A stretch of DNA of 64,000 nt from Cryobacterium sp. PH29-G1 (GTDB lineage Bacteria > Actinomycetota > Actinomycetes > Actinomycetales > Microbacteriaceae): contig NZ_JASISY010000009.1 in assembly GCF_030063365.1 (NCBI RefSeq), positions 1-64,000 on the forward strand. The letters are read 5' to 3'. Under the pieces are notes generated by a model. It was not told the DNA's origin. It did no database searches and was given only the letters and a program-made list of their open reading frames with translations. Shown in pieces: positions 28,092 to 36,017 of this stretch. The position numbers were made by a program, and so were the translations under genes. The first letter of the stretch is position 1; every line of letters begins with the position of its first letter.

Positions 28092-28448
28092 TCAGCTCAG
28101 GCGCTGTGCAGCACGCACGAACAGCTCGCCCTCGACCACGCCGGCGAGCGCCCGCGCTATCCGCTCGCCCAGCTCGCCCGGGGCGCCCCGGGGCGCGTAC
28201 AGCTCGGTCCAGAATGCGTGCGCCACGTCGGGACGAACGCCGAGCAGCCGCTCCACGTCGTCTGCCACGTCGAAACCCTTCGTGGCCAGCACGGTCACCA
28301 GCGCCGTGCCGTCGGCGGAACACACCTGGGTTCCCCCGCCGCTCCACACGGTGCGCACACCCAGGTTGGGGTCGATGTCCACCGCGGCCATCAGGTGGTC
28401 GGCCAGGTCGATCGGCCGCGGCGACAGGATCACGAGTTCGTGGCTCAT
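28092..28448 (-). CDS. T7SS-locus protein resembling the DUF6177 N-terminal domain
   Basis: 118 residues with a small alpha/beta pattern: IDLADHLMAAVDIDPN, then a strand-rich middle (GTQVCSADGTALVTVLA), then LGVRPDVAHAFWTELYAPRGAPGELGERIARALAGVV. From memory this matches the N-terminal half of longer DUF6177 proteins in Streptomyces, whose C-terminal half resembles the gene immediately upstream. No signal peptide or membrane segment. Its ATG overlaps the upstream stop (TGATG), so it is coupled to it and is the last gene of the effector operon. Function unknown; a role in handling secreted substrates is inferred only from position. Confidence 0.6.
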   Translation of the reverse strand: MSHELVILSPRPIDLADHLMAAVDIDPNLGVRTVWSGGGTQVCSADGTALVTVLATKGFDVADDVERLLGVRPDVAHAFWTELYAPRGAPGELGERIARALAGVVEGELFVRAAQRLS

Positions 28449-29518
28449 CAGGCACCTCCCCGGCGCGCATCAGAGGCGGCATCCGGCAGGCCGAACGCCT
28501 TCGCCACGTCGACGGCGCTGAACTCGGCCGCCACGTCGACGAACTGCTGCCAGCTGCCCCGCCCCTCCTGGGTGAACGGCAATACGAGTGACGGGATGCG
28601 CGCCCGACCGGCGCGGAATGCGCCGAAGCGAGCGGCGACATCCGCCAGGTTGATCGCGAGGTCCTGCACGGCGCGCGGGCCGAGCACGACCGCCACCGGC
28701 ACCGGCGGCGCCGCGAGAACGGGGTCGATGGACAGGTCGGCACGACCACGCAACAGAAAGGCGGATGCGACCAGCACCGACTGCGCATCGGCCAACCGCC
28801 CGAGAATGGCCGGCGCCTCCTCGATCCGGGTGCGCGCCACCGCCTCGTCTTCGCCGAGGGCCACGAGAATCTTGGTTTCCTCGGTGACACCGCGGGAGCT
28901 GCGGCTGATGCGCACCGTGGCCGTCATGGCGTGTTCGCCGCGCCCGGCCACGTAGATCTTCGATTCGCGCGGCATGCGGCCACGCACGAACCGCGTCACG
29001 TTGTCGCGGTTCCAGTGCAGGCCGGCCGGTTCGTTCACGCCCCAGGCCACGGGCACGGCGTTGGCGAGTTGCCCGGCGAGCAGCTCCACCGAGCCGCCCA
29101 GTACGGTCTTCTCGCGCGGCGGGTGATTCACGGATACGGTGATCTGCAGCCAGCGCTGCGTGTTCGGCACCGGTGCGAAGTAGTCGGCCGCCGCATCCGG
29201 CATTTCGGTCGTCGAGGGCCGAAAAGCGTCGTCGAAGGTGGCGATCGCACGTCCGGTGAGGGCGTCGCGCAACGCCCCGTCGGCCCGGCGCACCACCCAG
29301 GCGGCCCCGATGGCGGCGAGCAGCTGCAGCATGCCGAACGTCACCCGGGACTCGGGAGTCGTCACGAGCATCAGGCGCTTGCCCACCCCTGCGGCGTCGA
29401 TCGCGAGGCTCGCGAACCCCTCGGTCGCCGCCACGAGAGGCGCGTCACTGATGGTGGCCACGTACCCGTCACCCGCAAAGTCGACAAGCGGATGCTCCAC
29501 GCTCGCGTTGTCAGTCAC
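28448..29518 (-). CDS. DUF6177-like protein of the T7SS effector operon
   Basis: About 356 residues, soluble, with mixed alpha/beta content. Recognisable blocks, from memory of DUF6177 proteins, are LVTTPESRVTF near 50, AAWVVRRADGAL, VLGGSVELLAG, the RSSRGVTEETKILVALG segment and PPVPVAVVLGPRAVQ. GTG at 29518 begins MTDNASVEH and has GGGGGA upstream; GTG at 29548 is an in-frame alternative adding ten residues. It follows the Imm61-like gene closely and overlaps the 118-residue gene. The biochemical role is unknown; such proteins recur next to ESX-like genes in actinobacteria. Confidence 0.6.
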   Translation of the reverse strand: MTDNASVEHPLVDFAGDGYVATISDAPLVAATEGFASLAIDAAGVGKRLMLVTTPESRVTFGMLQLLAAIGAAWVVRRADGALRDALTGRAIATFDDAFRPSTTEMPDAAADYFAPVPNTQRWLQITVSVNHPPREKTVLGGSVELLAGQLANAVPVAWGVNEPAGLHWNRDNVTRFVRGRMPRESKIYVAGRGEHAMTATVRISRSSRGVTEETKILVALGEDEAVARTRIEEAPAILGRLADAQSVLVASAFLLRGRADLSIDPVLAAPPVPVAVVLGPRAVQDLAINLADVAARFGAFRAGRARIPSLVLPFTQEGRGSWQQFVDVAAEFSAVDVAKAFGLPDAASDARRGGA

Positions 29519-29549
29519 CGATTCCCCCGCCCGTTGCCACTGGTCCACT

Positions 29550-30068
29550 TTAAGGATATGCGAAGAGTGGGCCGCCCGACGGACTCAGCGCCGACTCGAT
29601 GATCTCGGCGACACTCGCCGTGGCGAAATGGGAGAACTGCACGTCGGGCTGAGGACCATACGGGTCGCGCTTCACAAACCGGATCGACGAGCCGTGACCC
29701 ACCACGATGGTCACGATGCCATCGTCTACGCAACCACTGATTCCGTCGGCATACTCGCCTACGCGACCGGGTACGCGCAGCACCGCGAGGCCTTCCCGCT
29801 GCCGCACGTCGTCGGCGAGATCCACGGCCAGGTACCGCTCGATATCCGTCAGGTCCGTCGATTCCATGACAAATCGTTTCGGTTCGCTCCGCTCGGCCCT
29901 GGAGAGCCTGAACCCGTGTTCCCGGCTCCCGCGAATGTAGAACCGAATTTCGCCGCCGACGTCCGCCACGACGACGGCGTTCTGCGGCGCACTCCATGCG
30001 ATGGCGTACTCGGCTCGATCGACCCACTTCGTGAACTCCGGCGACAGCTCAATCGCTTCGTCAGTCAT
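29550..30068 (-). CDS. Imm61-like candidate immunity protein
   Basis: 172 residues, soluble. The order of segments (SPEFTKWVDRAEYA, IRFYIRGSREHGFRLSRAERSEPKRFVMES, DIERYLAVDLADDVRQR, LRVPGRVGEYADG, and a C-terminal SIRFVKRDPYGPQ followed by SHFATASVAEII) resembles the Imm61 immunity family as I remember it; this needs a profile search. It lies 42 bp downstream of the short ART-like gene in the toxin operon, a position that suits an immunity factor. It could protect against this toxin or against another effector whose gene is now gone. Confidence 0.5.
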   Translation of the reverse strand: MTDEAIELSPEFTKWVDRAEYAIAWSAPQNAVVVADVGGEIRFYIRGSREHGFRLSRAERSEPKRFVMESTDLTDIERYLAVDLADDVRQREGLAVLRVPGRVGEYADGISGCVDDGIVTIVVGHGSSIRFVKRDPYGPQPDVQFSHFATASVAEIIESALSPSGGPLFAYP

Positions 30069-30110
30069 GCTCTCATCAAACTCACGAGTTGGGTCCTCTG
30101 TTGCAGGAGA

Positions 30111-30653
30111 TCAGAGGGGAAGGTCGGCGGTGAACTTGCCTGGGGACGCGACAGGCATGGCCGCCTCGGCAAACGCGGCGTCAATGCCGGCCTCAACGAC
30201 GCTCCTCAACTCGTCGCGGGTGGCGGGCCACCCCGTCGGCGTCGTCGGAGCCTCACCGACGCTGATCTCCTCGACCACACAGACCTCGACCGCGGGTGAG
30301 GCCAGGGTGAAACGTTCGATGCCGAGCAACACGGTTCCGGGCAGCAGAACTGTCTCCTGTTCGGCCGGGTTGCCCGAGAGTGGCGCAAGGTCGCGGCCCG
30401 TGCGCGTGAGGACCGCCAGAAGGATGGGCGTGTCGAAATTCTCGGTGGCCACCCGAGGGTTGCGCGACGCCGCGACGAGTCCGATCAGCGTGACCGCTCC
30501 CGCGCCCGGATCGACGCGAAGTCCGTGGAACACCAGCCCCGGGCGGGGCGGAATCTTGTCCAGGGTCGCGAGGAATTTCATCACGGGTGACTGCGGATCG
30601 GCCGTTGACATTGCGGGGCTCTCGTCTCTTGCGTCGGGTGGGTCTTCCATCAT
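30111..30653 (-). CDS. Short ART-like protein with His at the catalytic Arg position
   Basis: 180 residues. Residues 29-115 align by eye with the toxin's ADP-ribosyltransferase domain: TLDKIPPRPGLVFHGLR against GLSKLPPVDATSWRGVT, then LTRTGRDLAPLSGNPAEQETVLLPG against IHGRTGVDVNPFSAFKHEVEILFQRG. His43 stands where the toxin has Arg704, and AAS (61-63) replaces the Ser motif, but the ExE glutamates are kept as Glu98 and Glu100. No signal peptide. The ATG at 30653 overlaps the stop of the glycohydrolase gene. It may be a catalytically dead paralogue acting as decoy or chaperone, or a divergent H-type ART. Confidence 0.6.
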   Translation of the reverse strand: MMEDPPDARDESPAMSTADPQSPVMKFLATLDKIPPRPGLVFHGLRVDPGAGAVTLIGLVAASRNPRVATENFDTPILLAVLTRTGRDLAPLSGNPAEQETVLLPGTVLLGIERFTLASPAVEVCVVEEISVGEAPTTPTGWPATRDELRSVVEAGIDAAFAEAAMPVASPGKFTADLPL

Positions 30654-32341
30654 CTCGCTCCGGCGAGGGCATCGGCTACAGCGCGAGTCGTGGAGAGTCC
30701 TTCGACCCCGGCCACGAGCGCAGCCGGCAGGGCCGACTCCCCGTGCAGCGCTCCGAGAATGTTGCCGCAAATCGCACCTGTGGAGTCGCTGTCACCTGAG
30801 TGCGTCACCGCGAGGGCCAAGGCATCCGCTACCTGGTGGGCGGCCGGATAGGCGAGCGCGCAATAGACAGCGATGCCGAGGGCCTCTTCGGCGATCCAAC
30901 CGGCCCCGAGCGACTCGAGCGCTTCGGTGGCGGGAGTTCCGCGGCGCCACTTCAGGAGGGCTAGCTCGAGCGCCTGCGACGAGTAGTTGGCACCGTACCC
31001 TTCCTGGGAATCGGCGTAGTCCCGCGTCGCCAGAACGCTCTGCTCCAGCTCGCCGCCCGCGGCCAGCAGACGCACGAGCAGGGCAAGCGCGCCCGCGGCA
31101 ACCTGCGCCACCTGATGCCCGTGGGTGATGGCAGCAGCGGATGCCGCGGCGGCGAAGGCCTCCTCAGGGCCCCACCGCAGAACCAAACCGAACGGGGCGC
31201 TCCGCATCACGGTGCCGCACCCCTTGCTGTCGTTATGCGCGTCCGGCACCGAAACGCTGCGATCCGTAATCTGCGACAGCGCGCCCATGATCGTGTTTCC
31301 GGGAGCCCGACGAGCGTAGAGCCAGCGTTCCCTCATCAACCCGGGCGCCGTGTCCGCTGGATTCGGTCGGCTCTCCCAACCCTGCTGGGTGTCGAACCAG
31401 CGCAGGTACGCCAGCGCGAGCGCGTTTCGCGTGGCGAGAGGATCGCTCGCGAGACCGGGCTCGTGCGCGAGGGCATCCGCTGTGAAGAGGGTCATTTGCG
31501 TATCGTCGCTCACTGCGCCGACCTCGCCGGTCGGCAGGGCCAGGTAGTCGCGCACACCCGCCTGTCCGACCACGCTCAGGATGCGGTCGACCGGCCAGAA
31601 CTCCACGGGATAGCCCAGGGCATCGCCGATGGCACCGCCCACGAGACAACCCCGTACCCGATCGCGGTGCCGCTCCGCGGCCGCGGACTGTCGGGCGGCC
31701 AAGGCTGTCGGGTCGGGGACGGCCAGCGCGTTCGCCGCAGCGATCAGGTCGGCAACCGGGTGGGCGCAGGCACGCGACAGGGCGACAGCGTCGGACTCGA
31801 GCGCGATCTCTACCCGTACCCCCTCGAACTGATCGGGACCCACCAGCCTGTAGCGGTTGCCGTCGGCGGGAGGCAGGATCGACAGGGGCAGCGCCCGGGC
31901 TTCGATCCACTCGTCGCCCCACGCCGCCGCCCCTAACAGCCACAGTGCGGCCCGTGTGAGTAGCTCGGCATCGCGGAAGACGCCGATCTCGCGCTCCGCA
32001 TCGGCGCCGCCGGTCGACAGGTGACTCTGATGAGCCTCAAACGTGATGGCGACAGACGATTCGAACGGCACATCGACGGTGACGCGATTCGCGGACAGCA
32101 GTAACGACGAACCGGGAATCCGTTGCACCATCTCCTGCAAGTGTCGCAACACGTATGCCAGCCGCTCGAGCAGGATTTCGTTGCCCGACTGCGGACCGCC
32201 CATGGTGTCGATCCATTTATTGAAATTGATCGGGTGGCCCAGTTGGCGCTCGGCCTCGGAACGGATCCCGGAGCGCAGCAGAAGCACCCGGGCGCGGACC
32301 CTCGCCGAAGCCTCGGCGTTGAGGGGCCCCACGGGGGTCAT
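30650..32341 (-). CDS. ADP-ribosylglycohydrolase with extra N-terminal domain
   Basis: 563 residues. The C-terminal ~330 residues form an ARH-type ADP-ribosylglycohydrolase: GCLVGGAIGDALGYPVEFW, SDDTQMTLFTADAL for magnesium binding, and DSDSTGAICGNILGAL near 517 for the second metal set. All metal ligands look intact. The first ~220 residues are an unrecognised domain. Such enzymes remove ADP-ribose from modified arginines. Start and stop overlap the toxin and the ART-like gene, so it is coupled to both; it is the obvious immunity enzyme for the ART toxin just upstream. Action on the toxin's actual target is inferred. Confidence 0.88.
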   Translation of the reverse strand: MTPVGPLNAEASARVRARVLLLRSGIRSEAERQLGHPINFNKWIDTMGGPQSGNEILLERLAYVLRHLQEMVQRIPGSSLLLSANRVTVDVPFESSVAITFEAHQSHLSTGGADAEREIGVFRDAELLTRAALWLLGAAAWGDEWIEARALPLSILPPADGNRYRLVGPDQFEGVRVEIALESDAVALSRACAHPVADLIAAANALAVPDPTALAARQSAAAERHRDRVRGCLVGGAIGDALGYPVEFWPVDRILSVVGQAGVRDYLALPTGEVGAVSDDTQMTLFTADALAHEPGLASDPLATRNALALAYLRWFDTQQGWESRPNPADTAPGLMRERWLYARRAPGNTIMGALSQITDRSVSVPDAHNDSKGCGTVMRSAPFGLVLRWGPEEAFAAAASAAAITHGHQVAQVAAGALALLVRLLAAGGELEQSVLATRDYADSQEGYGANYSSQALELALLKWRRGTPATEALESLGAGWIAEEALGIAVYCALAYPAAHQVADALALAVTHSGDSDSTGAICGNILGALHGESALPAALVAGVEGLSTTRAVADALAGAR

Positions 32342-34725
32342 TTGACGATCTCGCGCAGGTCAATCTGCCACTTGCCGGCGACCTGCTGCTTGTTCAGAAC
32401 CTCAAATTCGGCTCCGCGCTGGAACAGGATTTCCACCTCGTGCTTGAAGGCGGAGAACGGATTGACGTCGACTCCGGTGCGGCCGTGAATCGTGAAGACC
32501 ACGTCGCCGGGGAATGCCTTCGTGGAGTCGATGGACGAGCTCACGAACGCGGGGTCCGACCACGGCTTACCCACGACGAAACCGTCCAGGAAGCCCGGGA
32601 ACGACGTGACGCCCCGCCAGCTCGTGGCGTCCACCGGCGGCAGCTTGGAGAGACCGGCGGTGGTCGCGTCGATTCGCGCTTCCAGGGCGGGCACGTCAGG
32701 CGTGTGGCCGAGGTCGCGCAGGTACCCGTTCATCTCCGTGTACGACCCCGTCGTATAGTCGTGCACGCCGATCACTTCGCTCTTGGAAAGGGTCGGATAC
32801 GCGGCCGAGACTTCGGCGGCCCAGGCGTCGAGCTGCCCGGCGGCTATGTCGCCGGTGCCTCCGATGCGATACTTCGCATCGATGGCCGACAGGTCGGGAA
32901 CCGCAGGCGTTACGGCCGCAGCACCCGGCGGCGGGGCGAGCAGATCGCTGTGGGGCGGCACGTGCGCTGCAGGGGGCGTCGATGCGTCAGGGGCGTGCTC
33001 TGCAGGGGCTGAACCGTCAGGAGTCGCACCAGCGGGAGCGGCGCCGTCAGGAGTCGCACCAGCGGGAGTCGCACCGTCAGGAGTCGCACCAGCGGGAGTC
33101 GCACCGTCAGGAGTCGCACCAGCGGGAGTCGCACCGTCAGGAGTCGCACCGTGGGTGCCTCCGGCGGGAGTGTCTGCGACCTGACCCGGCGTCGTGGCTG
33201 GCGTGTCGACGTGATTCGCGGCGGGGGAAACCGGCGTGTCAACGTGCGGCGGGTCGGCGAGGGTGTGCAGGGTGTGGCCGCCGCTGCCGGGGTCGCCGAT
33301 GGCGAGGCGAGGCGGGGCGCCGAAGACGGCGGCATCGGGTGTGATCGCGGCGAAGCCAGGTTCGATGCGCACGGTGGGGATCTGGTCGGCGAGGGAATGC
33401 ATCGCTTGGGCTAGCGACGCGCGCCCGATCGAGGCGCCGCCGGCGATGTTGAGTTTCGCGGCGTCGCCGAGCACGGTGAGGCCCTGGCCCGCGTGCAGCG
33501 TAAGGGACATCGCTCCTCGAGACGCCACGTTGACACCGGGCAGCACCACCTCGGCCACGTGGGCGACAACCAGCCCGGCCTTGCCGCCGATGGAGGCCAC
33601 CTTCGCGCCGCCGGCCGCCACTCCGGCACCCGGGATGAAGAACGAGCCGATGTTGAACGTCGTCGCGCCGAGCGCACCGGCCGGGTTCTCGGCCCACTGG
33701 TCGGACGCGACCATGCCCTTGACCCCGGCGAGGAGCTGCTCCTGCGAGCCGTTGATGAAATCCTGCGTTCCGTGCAGCCACTCTGGCACGTTTTTCTGCG
33801 GCACGAGGCCGACGGCGATGCTCACCGGACCGGCCAGCACGAGACCGGCACCGAGCATGCCGAGACCTGACCAGGCCTTACCGGCCATGTCGCCGTCGCC
33901 CCAGTTTCCGGTCGCCGCATTGTACGAGAACAGTGCTCCCAATCCTTCGACCGAGCCAACGACGGCCCCGCCGAAGCCCTTGCCGAAGTCCACGATCGCC
34001 GCGTCCGTCGATTCCGAACACGAGCGGTCGCCCTCGGTCGCTGCGCCCCACGGCAGGGTCACGCCTTCAGCGTTCAGGTCGGCCGCCGTATACGGCACGA
34101 CACCAACCACACACTGGTCGGTGCGCAGGCCGTTGATGGCGTTCACACAGTCCGCGCGAACCTGGTCGAGCGCCGCTGCCTCGGCGTTCACTCGCTGGAT
34201 CAGGTCTGCGTTCTCCTGCACGGAGGGCTTGTGCTCACGCCAGCTGATCGTCTGCGGGCCCATGTCCGAGAAATCCGTGACCATGAAGCTGAGCATTCCC
34301 GCCTCGTAGGCCGGGTGGTCCCCATCCCAGATGTCCACGGTGACGCCGCCGGACACCCGGGCGACGAACGCGCGCGCCTCTTCGCGGATCGCGGCGAGGC
34401 GGGTCTTCAGGGGCGCCACCTGGTCGGCGAAGTCCGCGATGATCTTCGACACGGCGGTGAAGGTCTGGCCGAGCGCGGCGGAATCCACCGAGACCGGGTT
34501 CATCACGTCGAGAAGTTCTGGCGATTCCGGGGCGACATATACACCGGACAGCGCCGCCCACTGGGTGACCACGGCCGCGCCCTTTTCGGTCACGGCGGTT
34601 CCTGCGGTCGAGAACCCGGTCGCGGAACCGGCGATCGCCGGGGGGTCGATGTCGTCGCCCGGAATCATGTCGGGCCTGATCAGGTCGCCGTCGACCTGGC
34701 AACTCGTCACCGTCATGGCGGCCAT
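32338..34725 (-). CDS. T7SS effector with C-terminal ADP-ribosyltransferase toxin domain
   Basis: 795 residues. The helical N-terminal ~230 residues look like a T7SS-type targeting region, followed by a Gly/Ala/Val-rich hydrophobic section (about 270-420), a linker of ATPDGATPAG-type decapeptide repeats (about 520-580), and an ART domain from about 640. The R-S-E signature is visible: Arg704 in SWRGV, Ser729-731 in FVSSSID, and Glu763/Glu765 in HEVEIL, suggesting arginine ADP-ribosylation. No classical signal peptide. Its ATG overlaps the stop upstream (TGATG) and its stop overlaps the glycohydrolase start. The target protein is unknown. Confidence 0.85.
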   Translation of the reverse strand: MAAMTVTSCQVDGDLIRPDMIPGDDIDPPAIAGSATGFSTAGTAVTEKGAAVVTQWAALSGVYVAPESPELLDVMNPVSVDSAALGQTFTAVSKIIADFADQVAPLKTRLAAIREEARAFVARVSGGVTVDIWDGDHPAYEAGMLSFMVTDFSDMGPQTISWREHKPSVQENADLIQRVNAEAAALDQVRADCVNAINGLRTDQCVVGVVPYTAADLNAEGVTLPWGAATEGDRSCSESTDAAIVDFGKGFGGAVVGSVEGLGALFSYNAATGNWGDGDMAGKAWSGLGMLGAGLVLAGPVSIAVGLVPQKNVPEWLHGTQDFINGSQEQLLAGVKGMVASDQWAENPAGALGATTFNIGSFFIPGAGVAAGGAKVASIGGKAGLVVAHVAEVVLPGVNVASRGAMSLTLHAGQGLTVLGDAAKLNIAGGASIGRASLAQAMHSLADQIPTVRIEPGFAAITPDAAVFGAPPRLAIGDPGSGGHTLHTLADPPHVDTPVSPAANHVDTPATTPGQVADTPAGGTHGATPDGATPAGATPDGATPAGATPDGATPAGATPDGAAPAGATPDGSAPAEHAPDASTPPAAHVPPHSDLLAPPPGAAAVTPAVPDLSAIDAKYRIGGTGDIAAGQLDAWAAEVSAAYPTLSKSEVIGVHDYTTGSYTEMNGYLRDLGHTPDVPALEARIDATTAGLSKLPPVDATSWRGVTSFPGFLDGFVVGKPWSDPAFVSSSIDSTKAFPGDVVFTIHGRTGVDVNPFSAFKHEVEILFQRGAEFEVLNKQQVAGKWQIDLREIVK
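32995..33165 (-). repeat. 30-bp tandem repeat in the toxin linker
   Basis: A unit containing CAGGAGTCGCACC is repeated in frame with a 30-bp period (two 15-bp halves), about five nearly identical copies, encoding ATPDGATPAG decapeptides between the hydrophobic section and the ART domain. Copies are almost identical at the DNA level, so copy number may vary between strains. Confidence 0.85.
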
Positions 34726-35084
34726 CAGGGTGTTCCGGACGTGTCGAAGAACGACAGGTCACCGGATGACGCGGCGCGGGTGGCCGCCGTCTGCGCGGTG
34801 GCCGCCATCTCCTCATCCCCCTGGATGTAGCCGATCGTGGCCGTGCTCGCGCCGAGCGACCCGGCGGTGATGCGGTTGCCGATCCCGGTGAGGCGGCCCT
34901 GCTCGCTCTCCATCAGCGCCTGGATCGCTGCGGGGACATCGGCCATGTTCGGGCCTGCGCCGGCGGCGAGTTCGGCGAACGACGTCGACGCGGAATCAAG
35001 CGCCGTGCGCAGTTCGGTCGCGGCGGTTTCCACCGAGGCGAGAACGGACTGCACTCCGGAGGGGTCGATACTCCAGCCGGTCAT
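34725..35084 (-). CDS. Small helical T7SS-associated protein
   Basis: 119 residues, predicted nearly all alpha-helical and Ala/Ser-rich (VQSVLASVETAATELRTALDSASTSF, DVPAAIQALMESEQGRL), with a flexible C-terminus. It resembles ESX-linked small proteins that partner WXG100 or LXG effectors, but I cannot assign a named family with confidence. ATG at 35084 begins MTGWSIDPSGV and has GGGAG one base upstream; an upstream in-frame start at 35144 would add a basic, unlikely extension. Coupled to the toxin gene by a TGATG overlap, so a chaperone or co-effector role is plausible. Confidence 0.7.
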   Translation of the reverse strand: MTGWSIDPSGVQSVLASVETAATELRTALDSASTSFAELAAGAGPNMADVPAAIQALMESEQGRLTGIGNRITAGSLGASTATIGYIQGDEEMAATAQTAATRAASSGDLSFFDTSGTP

Positions 35085-35158
35085 GCTCCCTGCCCGCCGG
35101 CGAGCGGGTACGACGACGGAGTCCACGCCTGGGACCGGCGACACGACACGATCTGTGC

Positions 35159-35479
35159 CTATCCGATGTTCTGAACGGCCGAACGACCGCGGGCGAGAGC
35201 CGACTGGGCGGTCTCATCGTTGGACGCGAGCGAGGAGCGCAGCGCTGTGATGATCTGCTTCACCTGCCCGGCCACGGTGTTCCAGCGAATTTCCTTGGAC
35301 GCGTATTCCTCCGACACGCCGTCGGCTTGGTAGTCGGCCATCATAGCCTTCACGTCGCCGTCACGCTGGTCGATCAGGGCCTCGAGCCGGCCCGCGATCG
35401 CGTTGAAGTTGTCCTGCGCATTCTGTGATGCTGCAATATCGTAGTCGCGACGATCCGTCGCGTTTCCGCCTGTTGCCAT
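35159..35479 (-). CDS. ESAT-6-like protein
   Basis: 106 residues, almost entirely helical, in the size class of WXG100 secreted proteins. The turn that usually reads WxG is WNT in EIRWNTVAG. A YxxxE secretion-type motif is seen as YASKE at about 59-63, just before it. It resembles actinobacterial proteins annotated as pore-forming ESAT-6 family (from memory). It follows the second ESAT-6-like gene by 11 bp, and the two may form a heterodimer exported by the EccC/EccD machine encoded at 40.8-47.0 kb. Confidence 0.8.
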   Translation of the reverse strand: MATGGNATDRRDYDIAASQNAQDNFNAIAGRLEALIDQRDGDVKAMMADYQADGVSEEYASKEIRWNTVAGQVKQIITALRSSLASNDETAQSALARGRSAVQNIG

Positions 35480-35490
35480 GAGCTTGCCCC

Positions 35491-35835
35491 CTATCCCCGT
35501 GAACCGAACCGTGCCGAGTCGAAACCCGCCCCGGCTTGTGCTGATGTCGTCTGGTCGGCGAGCTCCTGGTCGGCCTGCCCGAAGGCGAGGTCCTGCCCGG
35601 CGATACCGGTGAGGATCGACGACAGAGCGCCGTTCAACTCGGCGGAGATGGAATCGGTCTCGTTCTTGAAGCGGTCGAACGCGGCACGCCCGGCACCGTT
35701 GAACCGTCCCTCGAGCGGCGCCGCGGCTTCGAACAGCTGCTTCACGAGCGACCCCAGGTCGTCGGACGAGGAACTCGTCTTCTTCGTCAGATGCGACAAG
35801 ACGTCAGATCCCATTGCGAATTTCATGCCGGCCAT
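35491..35835 (-). CDS. ESAT-6-like protein, first gene of the effector operon
   Basis: 114 residues, helical hairpin pattern: TSSSSDDLGSLVKQLFEAAAPLEGRF, then NGAGRAAFDRFKNETDSISAELNGALSSIL. The turn reads FNG rather than WxG. The tail is polar and flexible. ATG at 35835 (MAGMKFAMGSDV) has GGGGGG six bases upstream; a later ATG at 35814 is possible. A TATCCT -10 box is seen upstream. It probably pairs with the 106-residue protein as the secreted dimer of this system. Confidence 0.75.
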   Translation of the reverse strand: MAGMKFAMGSDVLSHLTKKTSSSSDDLGSLVKQLFEAAAPLEGRFNGAGRAAFDRFKNETDSISAELNGALSSILTGIAGQDLAFGQADQELADQTTSAQAGAGFDSARFGSRG

Positions 35836-35865
35836 CGAGAGCCCCCCAAGGTTTGGTGAGTTCTC

Positions 35866-35871
35866 AGGATA
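35866..35871 (-). promoter_or_regulatory. Candidate -10 box of the T7SS effector operon
   Basis: TATCCT on the minus strand lies 31 bases before the first start codon at 35835. No convincing -35 is seen. Because modC is on the same strand 182 bp upstream, read-through from the molybdate operon is also possible. Confidence 0.35.
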
Positions 35872-36017
35872 GGGTACCCAGATCAATAAAGCGCGGACGT
35901 GCGCGTCCAGCTCTCGAGCGCGTGCCCCGACGCCCGCCTGGGCGACCTCGCGCGGCATCCGCCTGGTGACGCCGCATGACCACGCCCGGTCCGGACCGGT
36001 TGGCTGAGCGGGCGGTG

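Noticed and set aside
33236..34309. A 357-codon plus-strand frame opposite the toxin gene.
   Set aside because: Antisense to the effector with Ser/Pro/Ala shadow composition; no domain or start signal.
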